Shown here: in pieces, positions 1-6,680 of the stretch
Layout: the number at the start of each line of letters is the position of its first letter
Numbering within the stretch: position 1 is the stretch's first letter
Assembly: GCA_946185535.1 (NCBI GenBank)
Contig: CAMHJX010000003.1
Coordinates: 62,001-126,000, forward strand
DNA: 64,000 nt
Direction: 5' to 3'
From: an uncultured Bacteroidales bacterium
GTDB taxonomy: Bacteria; Bacteroidota; Bacteroidia; Bacteroidales; F082
Notes under the pieces: model-generated
Databases searched by the model: none
The model's input: only the letters and a program-made list of their open reading frames with translations
Told to the model about the DNA's origin: nothing
Made by a program: the position numbers and the translations under genes

Positions 1-176
1 GCGGCAGAGGTGCCGAGGCGTTGGGCAAGCTCTTTCTGCGTCATGCCTTTGGCTTTCAGAGCATCTTCAATTTCGTCGGCAATATGGAAAGACCATTCCA
101 TTTGCTGCCTTAAATCTTTTGGAGTCGCTGCCAATGCCTCATGGAAATGCTTTGCTCCTGATACATCTTGTTTCAT
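1..176 (-). CDS. XRE-family helix-turn-helix regulator (partial, 3' end outside window)
   Basis: The first 58 codons of a minus-strand gene are visible; its stop lies beyond the window edge. Residues from about 35 onward (DALKAKGMTQKELAQRLGTS) are the first helices of a Cro/C1-type HTH, so it is a small DNA-binding regulator, probably the antitoxin half of a HigBA/RelBE-like pair. Its ATG overlaps the stop of the upstream permease gene in an ATGA arrangement (176-173), which implies translational coupling. A metal permease is an odd partner for an XRE antitoxin; the expected partner is a short toxin gene. See the finding on the permease tail. Confidence 0.75.
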   Translation of the reverse strand, partial: MKQDVSGAKHFHEALAATPKDLRQQMEWSFHIADEIEDALKAKGMTQKELAQRLGTSA

Positions 177-802
177 AGGTCGTATTCTTTATCGTCAACA
201 CCAATTATTTCTGTTTTCTCAATGCGCAGGAAGAAATCGTCGGGCACGAAAACCGTGATCAGTCCCGAGATGACCAAGCCCAGCACGAGCCATCGACCGA
301 TGTCCTGGATCATGTCCACGAAGCCATATCGCAAAGCCTCCAGACACTTCTGCCAAAAACTGAGTTTCGGCTTGTCTTCAGCCTGCTTTTGTATGGCTTC
401 GTTAGGCTCATTGCGCGTGGCCATAGTCACCATGCCACCACCAAACAAAGCCGTGACAAGCGCCGCCACAGGTCTCAGGATGGCGAAGGGAACGCCCAAC
501 AGCGAAGCCGTGGCCAAAATGGAATCGACACCCGTTTGTGGCGTGGCAATCAGGAACGAGGTGGTGGCACCTTTCGAGGCCCCTTCTTTCCGCAACGACA
601 TGGCCGTAGGGATCACGCCGCATGAGCAGAGGGGAAGCGGCACACCGAGAAGCGCCGCCCAAATGACGCTGCTGAAGCTGTTTTTGCCAAGATAACGCCG
701 ATACAGGCTGGCTGGCACAAACGAGTGCAGCAACCCCGCAAAAGCGAATCCCAGCAGCAGATACGGCGACATCTCATTGACTAAAGCCCAAATTTCACGC
801 AT
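173..802 (-). CDS. SO_0444/ArsP-like permease, C-terminally truncated
   Basis: 209-residue membrane protein. The N-terminal 125 residues carry the signature of the SO_0444-type Cu/Zn (ArsP_1/UPF0718) permeases: LCSCGVIPTA with the paired cysteines, then FLIATPQTGVDS. Family members are usually well over 300 residues and repeat this half-domain; here the second half is missing. After a transmembrane segment near residues 165-188 the protein ends with a polar tail (IEKTEIIGVDDKEYDL) that does not look like permease sequence. It overlaps the next gene by ATGA. Probably a non-functional remnant or a fusion made by deletion; a naturally short half-transporter is less likely. Confidence 0.7.
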   Translation of the reverse strand: MREIWALVNEMSPYLLLGFAFAGLLHSFVPASLYRRYLGKNSFSSVIWAALLGVPLPLCSCGVIPTAMSLRKEGASKGATTSFLIATPQTGVDSILATASLLGVPFAILRPVAALVTALFGGGMVTMATRNEPNEAIQKQAEDKPKLSFWQKCLEALRYGFVDMIQDIGRWLVLGLVISGLITVFVPDDFFLRIEKTEIIGVDDKEYDL

Positions 803-828
803 GGTTGCAATCCTTCTATAATTGACTG

Positions 829-836
829 CAAAGGTA
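829..836 (-). promoter_or_regulatory. Bacteroidota -7 box (TACCTTTG) for the permease gene
   Basis: On the minus strand TACCTTTG matches the TAnnTTTG -7 consensus and lies 26 bases upstream of the permease ATG at 802. No clear -33 TTG is seen. Confidence 0.55.
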
Positions 837-845
837 CAAAAATGA

Positions 846-1445
846 TTAATTCAATGCTTCGGCAGACTTTTTCATCGCACGCTCGGCCAGTCGCATGGCG
901 AGCATGGCGATGGGTATGGTCAATGCCATGACGACAATCAGCATTGGGAGGTTGTCGATGATGGGTTTCATCAGCTCGTCATAACCCACAGGCATCTCTT
1001 CGATAGCAGCGGCAAGCGAGCCTTCGGTGTCGGTCCACCAATGAAGGGTGTAGGCAAAAAACGAGAAAGCGAAGGGAACAAAGCTCCAGCGGACACCTTT
1101 CAGCGTGTCGTAGCCTTTCATCTTTCTGAGAATCTCGGCCAATGCGGTCAGAACAACCGTTCCAATGATGTAAGCCAGATCCGCTTCGCCCGCTATCAAG
1201 AACAGGACGAAGATGAAGCCGTTCAGGGCTGTTGCCGCCCCGAAGCCACGGATGAGGGTGCAGGTATAGAGGTAGATAAAGGCGGACACCAGCGGCAACA
1301 CTGCGCCGATATATGCATAGCATGCAGGGTGGATGGCGCCACTTGCAGCACCCAAAATGAACAAGGCCAAATAAGCGATGGCCATAAGGAAGACTTTTAA
1401 TACTGTTTTCATAGGTTTAAGTAATTGTTCAAAATTATTCGACAT
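846..1445 (-). CDS. MptD-family putative ECF transporter S component
   Basis: 199-residue hydrophobic protein with five or six membrane segments. Length and pattern (a Gly/Ala-rich first helix, an ALAEILRKMKGYDTLKG stretch, a C-terminal helix ending in a basic tail) fit the Trep_Strep/MptD group of predicted energy-coupling-factor substrate-binding subunits. Such proteins bind a small molecule and work with ECF ATPases, none of which is nearby. The longest frame starts at 1445; ATG at 1412 (MKTVLKVF) is an attractive alternative because the sequence just upstream of it resembles that upstream of the methyltransferase start at 3088. The substrate cannot be deduced. Confidence 0.6.
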   Translation of the reverse strand: MSNNFEQLLKPMKTVLKVFLMAIAYLALFILGAASGAIHPACYAYIGAVLPLVSAFIYLYTCTLIRGFGAATALNGFIFVLFLIAGEADLAYIIGTVVLTALAEILRKMKGYDTLKGVRWSFVPFAFSFFAYTLHWWTDTEGSLAAAIEEMPVGYDELMKPIIDNLPMLIVVMALTIPIAMLAMRLAERAMKKSAEALN

Positions 1446-1457
1446 TATTATAAGTTT

Positions 1458-1540
1458 CTTAGCTGTAAGCTATCAGCCGTCAGCTATCAGCTCGGTAGTA
1501 CCGTGGCTGACTGCTGATGGCTGATTGCTGACGGCCAAAT
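1458..1540. repeat. Palindromic intergenic repeat, CTGATAGCTGACGGCTG family
   Basis: An imperfect inverted repeat: a left arm built from GCTATCAGCCGTCAGCTATC and a right arm of its approximate complement (GGCTGATTGCTGACGGCC), separated by a short GTAGTACC-containing loop. A related hairpin recurs at about 29650-29735. It lies between the 103-bp promoter cassette at 1579 and the ECF-component gene, so it should be transcribed in that gene's leader. Confidence 0.75.
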
Positions 1541-1578
1541 TCTCTTGCCTTTTATGTAAACCAATTCTACCCATCTAC

Positions 1579-1681
1579 TTTCTTTTAGTTGTTTGACACT
1601 GCAAAGTAATGGCCATTTCAAAAACCGCGAAATCCCAATTGATGGGTAATGTCAAGTGATCTTATCCCAAGTTTCGATGAT
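1579..1681. repeat. 103-bp direct repeat, copy A, with minus-strand promoter
   Basis: Identical to 3092-3194 except for one base (A at 1598, G at 3111). Each copy contains, on the minus strand, a -7-like TTACTTTG box (forward CAAAGTAA, 1602-1609 here) and a near-palindrome CCCAATTGATGGG, plus two TCCCAA motifs that may be regulator sites. Copy A faces the ECF-component gene and copy B the methyltransferase gene, so two transcription units share one control region. Confidence 0.85.
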
Positions 1682-1688
1682 TGAAGTC

Positions 1689-2279
1689 TCAATGCGCAAA
1701 AACAAACCCCCAATAGCATCTTACACCCTTAGGCATTTTGATGTTTGAAACAGGGATAAGCCTGTCAACCTTCAAAGTCAGGTGGACGGCTTCGGTAAGG
1801 GCATACTCCACGCCGATGTTGGGATTCACAAAGAAAAACGACTCATTATGCAGAAAGGCATTTGGTTCCGCTTCCCAGTCGTCAGCTGAGCCTTCAAACA
1901 TCAGCAGCGAAGAGGCTTTCCCTCCACCGATAGTGACACCCGCATAAGGTTGCCATCGCCCGAATTGCCAATAGACATCGGCCAGCAGTCCGCCCCAACT
2001 GGTTCGGATATAACTGCCGTTGTGCATTTGTTTTAAGGTACTGACATAGCCCTCGCCACCCAAACGGAAATGATTGCCAAGATGGTAACGGAGTACTCCG
2101 CCGAGGCCGAAGGTCATTCCTTCCGCTTTATAGTTTAAGGCGGTTAGGTCGCCATGCAGGTAACCCGTGTGTACCATCATGCCACCGTCGAAACGCTGGC
2201 GGTTTTGGGCTTGGTTTTGTGTGAACGGGATGATGATTAACAGAAAGGATAAAATAATATATTTCAGCAGTCTTTTCAT
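1689..2279 (-). CDS. Outer-membrane beta-barrel protein
   Basis: Starting at the ATG at 2279 gives 196 residues with a signal peptide (MKRLLKYIILSFLLIIIPF, cleavage after about QNQAQ), followed by alternating aromatic/polar beta-strands (YHLGNHFRLGGEGYVS, WQPYAGVTIGGG, NPNIGVEYAL) typical of small 8-stranded outer-membrane barrels. The start is fixed by an ATGA overlap with the stop of the upstream methyltransferase gene (2279-2276), so the two are translationally coupled. No specific family is recognised; a structural or sensory role in the outer membrane is inferred. Confidence 0.7.
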   Translation of the reverse strand: MKRLLKYIILSFLLIIIPFTQNQAQNRQRFDGGMMVHTGYLHGDLTALNYKAEGMTFGLGGVLRYHLGNHFRLGGEGYVSTLKQMHNGSYIRTSWGGLLADVYWQFGRWQPYAGVTIGGGKASSLLMFEGSADDWEAEPNAFLHNESFFFVNPNIGVEYALTEAVHLTLKVDRLIPVSNIKMPKGVRCYWGFVFAH

Positions 2280-3088
2280 TTCTTTCCTTTCAGAATCGCC
2301 GACCCGCTCAGCCCCATCCATTTGGCTTCCCATGGGGTCATAAACATGCCGTTGGTGGTGTCAATGAGTTCAACCTCTGCATAGCCCAAGTCTTTCAGCT
2401 TCTTGACAAAAGCCTGCATGTCGCCATATTTGAATCGAGAGAAAATGTCATGAATGGCGAAGGTGCCGCCTTTCTTCAACACACGCAGGGTTTCCAACAA
2501 AATGGCTTGTCGGTCGCGGCTCGGGATGTTATGATAGACATAGTTGCTGGTCACCGCATCGAAAGTCTCGTCGGCAAAGTCGAGTTTCAAAGCGTTGCCT
2601 TGGGCGAAATGGGTATTGCTCGTACCCTCGGCCTGTGCGTTTTGTTCGCATAAGGCAAGGCTATAGGAAGCATATTCTTTGCCCCAGCGGTCGATGCCGA
2701 ACATCTCGGATTTTGGATTGCGTTTGGCGCAAGCGATGGCTAACGCACCGCTACCACAGCCCACATCGAGACCTTTGCCGCCTTCAGGAAGGGTGACATA
2801 AGCGGCAACGCCGTCAATGATCTGTTTCGACATCTGACGCTTGCCGTTGTAGGAGAAGGCACGATGCAACAGCCACATCCAAAGGGTCACCAAAGCCAGC
2901 ACGATGGCGAGCACAAGGAAAACGATTTTCAGGACAGTCTTCAACGTTCCGGCGGCAAGCAGTCCGCTCACGCCAAAGACCAGGAATAACAACAGGCAGG
3001 TCAATGTGCCGCCCAAAGTCCCAAGGATCATGCCTTTAGGCATCCAGTTTTTGTAGTTGGGTTTCATTTTCTTTACTGCTGTTTTCAT
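2276..3088 (-). CDS. Membrane-anchored class I SAM-dependent methyltransferase
   Basis: 270 residues. Two hydrophobic segments at about 21-46 and 50-75 anchor the protein; the rest is a Rossmann-fold methyltransferase with motif I GLDVGCGSGALA, a D of motif II in FGIDRW, and a post-motif LLETLRVLKKGG typical of UbiE/Methyltransf_11 proteins. The C-terminal EAKWMGLSGSAILKGKK is close to that of other small membrane methyltransferases in this phylum. Transcribed from the 103-bp cassette at 3092-3194 and coupled to the following beta-barrel gene. The substrate is unknown; a lipid or quinone-like acceptor would fit the membrane anchor. Confidence 0.75.
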   Translation of the reverse strand: MKTAVKKMKPNYKNWMPKGMILGTLGGTLTCLLLFLVFGVSGLLAAGTLKTVLKIVFLVLAIVLALVTLWMWLLHRAFSYNGKRQMSKQIIDGVAAYVTLPEGGKGLDVGCGSGALAIACAKRNPKSEMFGIDRWGKEYASYSLALCEQNAQAEGTSNTHFAQGNALKLDFADETFDAVTSNYVYHNIPSRDRQAILLETLRVLKKGGTFAIHDIFSRFKYGDMQAFVKKLKDLGYAEVELIDTTNGMFMTPWEAKWMGLSGSAILKGKK

Positions 3089-3091
3089 AGG

Positions 3092-3194
3092 TTTCTTTTA
3101 GTTGTTTGACGCTGCAAAGTAATGGCCATTTCAAAAACCGCGAAATCCCAATTGATGGGTAATGTCAAGTGATCTTATCCCAAGTTTCGATGAT
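3092..3194. repeat. 103-bp direct repeat, copy B, promoter region of the methyltransferase operon
   Basis: Second copy of the cassette at 1579-1681 with one substitution. The minus-strand -7-like box is at 3115-3122, 27 bases upstream of the ATG at 3088. The similarity continues into the start region: both downstream genes have CTGTTTTCATAGGTTT (forward) around an ATGAAAAC start. Confidence 0.85.
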
Positions 3195-3203
3195 GTTTGA
3201 AAA

Positions 3204-3242
3204 TAACCGCCGCAAAGGTTGAGAGAACCCTTGCGGCGGTTA
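3204..3242. terminator. GC-rich hairpin, bidirectional terminator-like
   Basis: Near-perfect inverted repeat: TAACCGCCGCAAAGGTT, a short GAGAG loop, then AACCCTTGCGGCGGTTA. A diverged copy lies at 15235-15272, so this is also a dispersed element. On the minus strand it follows the small frame ending at 3266 by about 24 bases. Confidence 0.7.
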
Positions 3243-3265
3243 AGTTTTCAAAGCTGACGGGGATA

Positions 3266-3412
3266 TTAGTCCATAGCAGCGATTTCGCTTTCGCGGATAA
3301 TCACATCGGCAATAACCTCTGTCTCATCTGCTGGTTTGATTGTCTTGTTAGTATTCTGCTCGTTCCGACGTGCAATGTTATCAGGGAAAATCCTGTGTAT
3401 GTCAAACCGCAA
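3266..3412 (-). pseudogene. Small protein-like frame without ATG start, possible gene remnant
   Basis: A minus-strand frame is open from a stop at 3427-3425 down to the stop at 3268-3266. Its end reads like real protein (KPADETEVIADVIIRESEI) and it is followed at the right distance by the hairpin at 3242-3204. There is no ATG; the first usable codon is TTG at 3412, just after a CATTTTTG box that is one base from the promoter consensus. It may be a 3' remnant of a lost gene or a short non-ATG gene. The rest of 3243-3527 shows no convincing gene on either strand. Confidence 0.28.
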
Positions 3413-3578
3413 AAATGTTGTTCTTTAAGAACGAAAAAAAATCCGCAACTCCAAGCCTTCGCCTGAATTGCGGAACATCTTTCATAAACCACTTTTTTAG
3501 TATGTAATCAACGATGAAGGTAGTATTTTGTCAACAATAGCGGTGAAGAGAATAGTACAATTATTCACAATAAACCAG

Positions 3579-3586
3579 TATCTTTG
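3579..3586 (+). promoter_or_regulatory. -7 box (TATCTTTG) for the GNAT gene
   Basis: Exact TAnnTTTG match 17 bases upstream of the ATG at 3603. It rules out the longer frame starting at 3528, because that start would lie upstream of the promoter. Confidence 0.65.
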
Positions 3587-3602
3587 CCAAAATTATCCAT
3601 GT

Positions 3603-4046
3603 ATGCAAAATCTCATCATCAGTCCAATCACTATTGAGCATTTGAGCCAATATGGTGCTATTTATGCGGCGGCGTTTTCGGGCGAGCCCTGGAACGACAA
3701 CTGGTCGGTGGAAGACGCCACCATCCATGTCCGCGAACTGCTTGAAAGCCAACAGCATTACGGCTTGGAATGCATTATAGATGGAGAAGTGACAGGCTTC
3801 ATTTTGGGCACTTCCATGCTGTTCCACTATGGCCGCACCTTCGAGATCAACGACCTGGCCGTGGCACCCCAATACCAACGACAAGGCATCGCTAGCCAAT
3901 TGCTGGAGCAATGCCTCACCGACCTCAAGGCGCAAGGCATTGTGGGTTTCCATCTCATAACCGCTCGCGAAGGTGTCTTGCCCGCTTTCTATGCAAGATT
4001 CGGTTTCAAGAAAGAGGAGCGGGTGATGCTGATGGGGATGGAGTAA
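3603..4046 (+). CDS. GNAT-family N-acetyltransferase
   Basis: 147 residues. The acetyl-CoA binding motif A is clear: INDLAVAPQYQRQGIASQLLEQC, with the Q/RxxGxG/A pyrophosphate loop as QRQGIA, and motif B FYARFGFKKEER near the C terminus. Length is typical of single-domain GNAT enzymes. The substrate is not predictable. The start at 3603 is chosen because the -7 box at 3579-3586 lies just upstream. It has its own promoter, and the next gene has another overlapping its 3' end. Confidence 0.8.
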   Translation: MQNLIISPITIEHLSQYGAIYAAAFSGEPWNDNWSVEDATIHVRELLESQQHYGLECIIDGEVTGFILGTSMLFHYGRTFEINDLAVAPQYQRQGIASQLLEQCLTDLKAQGIVGFHLITAREGVLPAFYARFGFKKEERVMLMGME

Positions 4047-4059
4047 TCAAAAAAAGATA

Positions 4060-4067
4060 TATCTTTG
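4060..4067 (+). promoter_or_regulatory. -7 box (TATCTTTG) for the 4089 gene
   Basis: Exact -7 consensus, 14 bases after the GNAT stop and 21 bases before the ATG at 4089; identical to the box at 3579. Confidence 0.6.
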
Positions 4068-4088
4068 CCCCGTCGAAAGTTGGCAGAA

Positions 4089-4403
4089 ATGAAGCGATAC
4101 AAAAATAAGATAGCGTTATTCCTATTGGCCGTCTATCTGCCAATGTGGCTGCTGTCGTCGTTTCATGTCCATGCTTATCCCTTGAAAGCTGCCGATGCGA
4201 TTGAAGAGCAACATTCGTCGATAATGGATGAAGACGGATGTTTGCTTTGCCAGTTCCATCAACTAGCTTACGAGGAATCTCCACAAGTGGTTGTGATGGT
4301 CAACCTGCCGGAAACCAAGGTGGAGCCTATTCCTATGGTTCATGATGTTGCTTCAGCTTTCGAACAACCATTCTCATCGCGCGCCCCACCTGTCTTGTTG
4401 TAA
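4089..4403 (+). CDS. Small membrane/periplasmic protein with HxH and CxxC motifs
   Basis: 104 residues from ATG 4089. One N-terminal hydrophobic segment (IALFLLAVYLPMWLLSS) acts as signal or anchor and is followed by SFHVH, then a CLLCQFHQ cluster near residues 57-64. Closely spaced His and Cys residues suggest metal or redox chemistry in the periplasm. The gene is 50 bases upstream of a TonB-dependent receptor and probably co-transcribed; short His/Cys-rich proteins often precede metal receptors in this phylum. No family is assigned with certainty. The promoter at 4060-4067 and the hydrophobic start favour 4089 over the upstream codons. Confidence 0.6.
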   Translation: MKRYKNKIALFLLAVYLPMWLLSSFHVHAYPLKAADAIEEQHSSIMDEDGCLLCQFHQLAYEESPQVVVMVNLPETKVEPIPMVHDVASAFEQPFSSRAPPVLL

Positions 4404-4453
4404 ATACCAGAGAATCAATTTACTGTATTTATAACTTAACAACAAGACTAAAA

Positions 4454-6547
4454 ATGAAAAAATCATTATTTATAGCCTTGTCATTGGCGTATGTATTGCC
4501 AATGACGGCTCAGAGTTTGCCTGACTCTACCGATATGTTTTTCAGGCATTTGGAATTGAAAGAAGTAACAGTAACAGGTGCCGTGGGCGACATGAAGATG
4601 AAAGAGACGCCTATGCCTATCGTAGTGCTTCAAGCCAAAGAACTGCATCAGTTGTCGTCCACCAATCTGATTGACGCCATCGCCAAACAGCCAGGCGTAT
4701 CACAAATCACCACGGGAAGTGGAATCTCAAAGCCCGTCATCCGTGGGCTAGGCTACAACCGCATCGTGGTTGTTAACGACGGCATTCGCCAGGAAGGCCA
4801 GCAATGGGGCGACGAACATGGCATTGAAATCGATGCCAACGAGGTCGGCTCGGTGGAAATCCTGAAAGGTCCCGCCAGCCTCATGTATGGCTCCGATGCC
4901 ATGGGCGGCGTGTTGGTATTCAAAGGGACTCCTACCCTACCCGAAGGCAGCATTAAAGGTAAGGTAAACGCCGAATATCAAACGAATAACGGCCTGTTGG
5001 GAGCATCGTTCAACCTCGCTGGAAACCAAAAAGGATTTACTTGGGATGCCCGATTCAGCGAAAAGCACGCCCATGCCTACAAGAACCGTTTTGACGGCTA
5101 TGTGCCCAACTCCCAATTCGGTGAGCGAGCCTTCTCATTGAAAGCTGGACTGATGCGCAACTGGGGCTTCTCCAACCTGAAATTTGGTTATTACAACCTC
5201 ACTCCAAGCATTGTGGAAGGCGAACGCGACACGGTTACTGGCGAATTGATCTCCGAGGAAGGCGACCTGCTTTCTTACCGTCATGGCCTACCCTATCAGC
5301 GGGTGTATCACTACAAAGCGGTTTCGGAGAGTTTCATTAATCTGTCATCTGGATACCTAAAGGTGATTGCAGGCTATCAGCAGAACCGTCGCAAGGAGTT
5401 TAAGGAGTCAGCCGACGAATATGGCCTGTATCTGCAACTGCACACGCTGAACTATGATGTCCGTTATGTCTCGGAAGAGAAAGCGGGCTGGAAGTTCTCG
5501 ACAGGACTGAATGGCATGGGACAGAAATCCATCAATCTAGGCGAGGATTATCTTATCCCCGATTACGCCTTGTTCGACGCAGGCGTGTATGCAACGGCAT
5601 CCAAAATGTTAGGGCGATGGAATCTCAGTGGTGGACTTCGCTTCGACTACCGCTATTTGGCCGCAAAAGGTCTGATCGAAGACGACGAGGTGCGTTTTGA
5701 GGACTTTACACGACATTTTCAAGGTATCACGGGCAGTTTGGGAGCGACATGCGAAGTCACGGAAAGGCTTGACCTGAAATTCAATCTTGCCCGAGGCTAC
5801 CGTGCACCTAACATCAGCGAGTTGGCCTCTAATGGCGAACACGAAGGATCGTTGAGGTATGAGATTGGAAACCATAACTTTAAGCCAGAATATAGTTGGC
5901 AGGCCGACTTGGGACTGAATTATGCCACGCGCTATTTTGAGTTGAATGCCGCTGTGTTTGCCAACCACATCAGCAACTACATCTTTCTGCATCGTATCGA
6001 CAGTATCATCGAGCCTGAGCTGATGACTTTCGCCTATGCGCAGGGCGAGGCAATGTTGATGGGCTTCGAGGCAGGTTTTGACATTCATCCTTTCCATGCC
6101 CTTCATATTGGGTCGTCGTTTTCTTATGTCAACGCTCAGTTGCTGCACCAACCCGAAGAAATGCGCTGGCTTCCAATGACACCTGCACTGCGCCTTTCGG
6201 CAGATGTGAAATACGAAATCACGCACGACAGCAAGGTATTCAACAATGCCTATCTTGCAGCCCGCATGGACTGGTGCTTGGAACAGAATCATTATTATGC
6301 AGCCTACGACACCGAGACGGCCACCCCCTCCTACCTCTTGCTTGGGCTTTCAGCCGGAACCGATGTCTTGATCAAAGGCAAGAAAGTCGCTGAACTGGCA
6401 TTGATTGTCGACAACCTCTTGGATGTGTGCTACCAAGACCACTTGAGCCGCCTTAAATATTCGGATTGGAATGTCGTGACAGGAAGACGCGGCGTGTTCA
6501 ACATGGGACGCAATATCGTTTTCAAATTGACGGTGCCCATTGGGTGA
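4454..6547 (+). CDS. TonB-dependent outer-membrane receptor, likely metal or metal-chelate uptake
   Basis: 697 residues: signal peptide 1-20 (ending MTAQS), then a plug domain from about residue 38 (EVTVTGAVGD, TNLIDAIAKQPGVSQI, PVIRGLGYNRIVVVNDG, VEILKGPASLMYGSDAMGGV), then a 22-strand barrel ending in the aromatic-poor strand NIVFKLTVPIG. It lacks the N-terminal carboxypeptidase-like domain of SusC proteins and has no SusD neighbour, so glycan import is unlikely. The plug wording (QQWGDEHGIEID) resembles ZnuD/colicin-type metal receptors, and the His/Cys-rich gene upstream supports metal import. The exact ligand is not determined. Confidence 0.85.
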   Translation: MKKSLFIALSLAYVLPMTAQSLPDSTDMFFRHLELKEVTVTGAVGDMKMKETPMPIVVLQAKELHQLSSTNLIDAIAKQPGVSQITTGSGISKPVIRGLGYNRIVVVNDGIRQEGQQWGDEHGIEIDANEVGSVEILKGPASLMYGSDAMGGVLVFKGTPTLPEGSIKGKVNAEYQTNNGLLGASFNLAGNQKGFTWDARFSEKHAHAYKNRFDGYVPNSQFGERAFSLKAGLMRNWGFSNLKFGYYNLTPSIVEGERDTVTGELISEEGDLLSYRHGLPYQRVYHYKAVSESFINLSSGYLKVIAGYQQNRRKEFKESADEYGLYLQLHTLNYDVRYVSEEKAGWKFSTGLNGMGQKSINLGEDYLIPDYALFDAGVYATASKMLGRWNLSGGLRFDYRYLAAKGLIEDDEVRFEDFTRHFQGITGSLGATCEVTERLDLKFNLARGYRAPNISELASNGEHEGSLRYEIGNHNFKPEYSWQADLGLNYATRYFELNAAVFANHISNYIFLHRIDSIIEPELMTFAYAQGEAMLMGFEAGFDIHPFHALHIGSSFSYVNAQLLHQPEEMRWLPMTPALRLSADVKYEITHDSKVFNNAYLAARMDWCLEQNHYYAAYDTETATPSYLLLGLSAGTDVLIKGKKVAELALIVDNLLDVCYQDHLSRLKYSDWNVVTGRRGVFNMGRNIVFKLTVPIG

Positions 6548-6601
6548 CTTCCCCCATCCCATATCATGCCCCATCTCAGCACAATACTATGCCAAAGCCT
6601 A

Positions 6602-6622
6602 TTTGAAAGATTTTTTTTCAAA
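6602..6622 (+). terminator. Hairpin with T-run after the receptor gene
   Basis: Inverted repeat TTTGAAA / TTTCAAA around a T-run, about 55 bases after the receptor stop. Weak but well placed. Confidence 0.4.
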
Positions 6623-6638
6623 TCAGAAAAAAACCTCG

Positions 6639-6646
6639 TATTTTTG
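6639..6646 (+). promoter_or_regulatory. -7 box (TATTTTTG) for the acyl-ligase/ACP/acyltransferase operon
   Basis: Exact -7 consensus 35 bases upstream of the ATG at 6681. No other promoter is seen before 8449, so the three genes probably form one transcript. Confidence 0.6.
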
Positions 6647-6680
6647 CTGATAGAAAACACATCAAGTAAAATTTTGTTAT

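Noticed and set aside
3197-3466. 89-codon plus-strand frame
   Set aside because: It begins inside the hairpin at 3204 and has no protein-like features or promoter.
4454-6547. SusC-type glycan receptor
   Set aside because: No CarboxypepD_reg-like N-terminal domain and no SusD gene next to it; plug sequence is closer to metal receptors.
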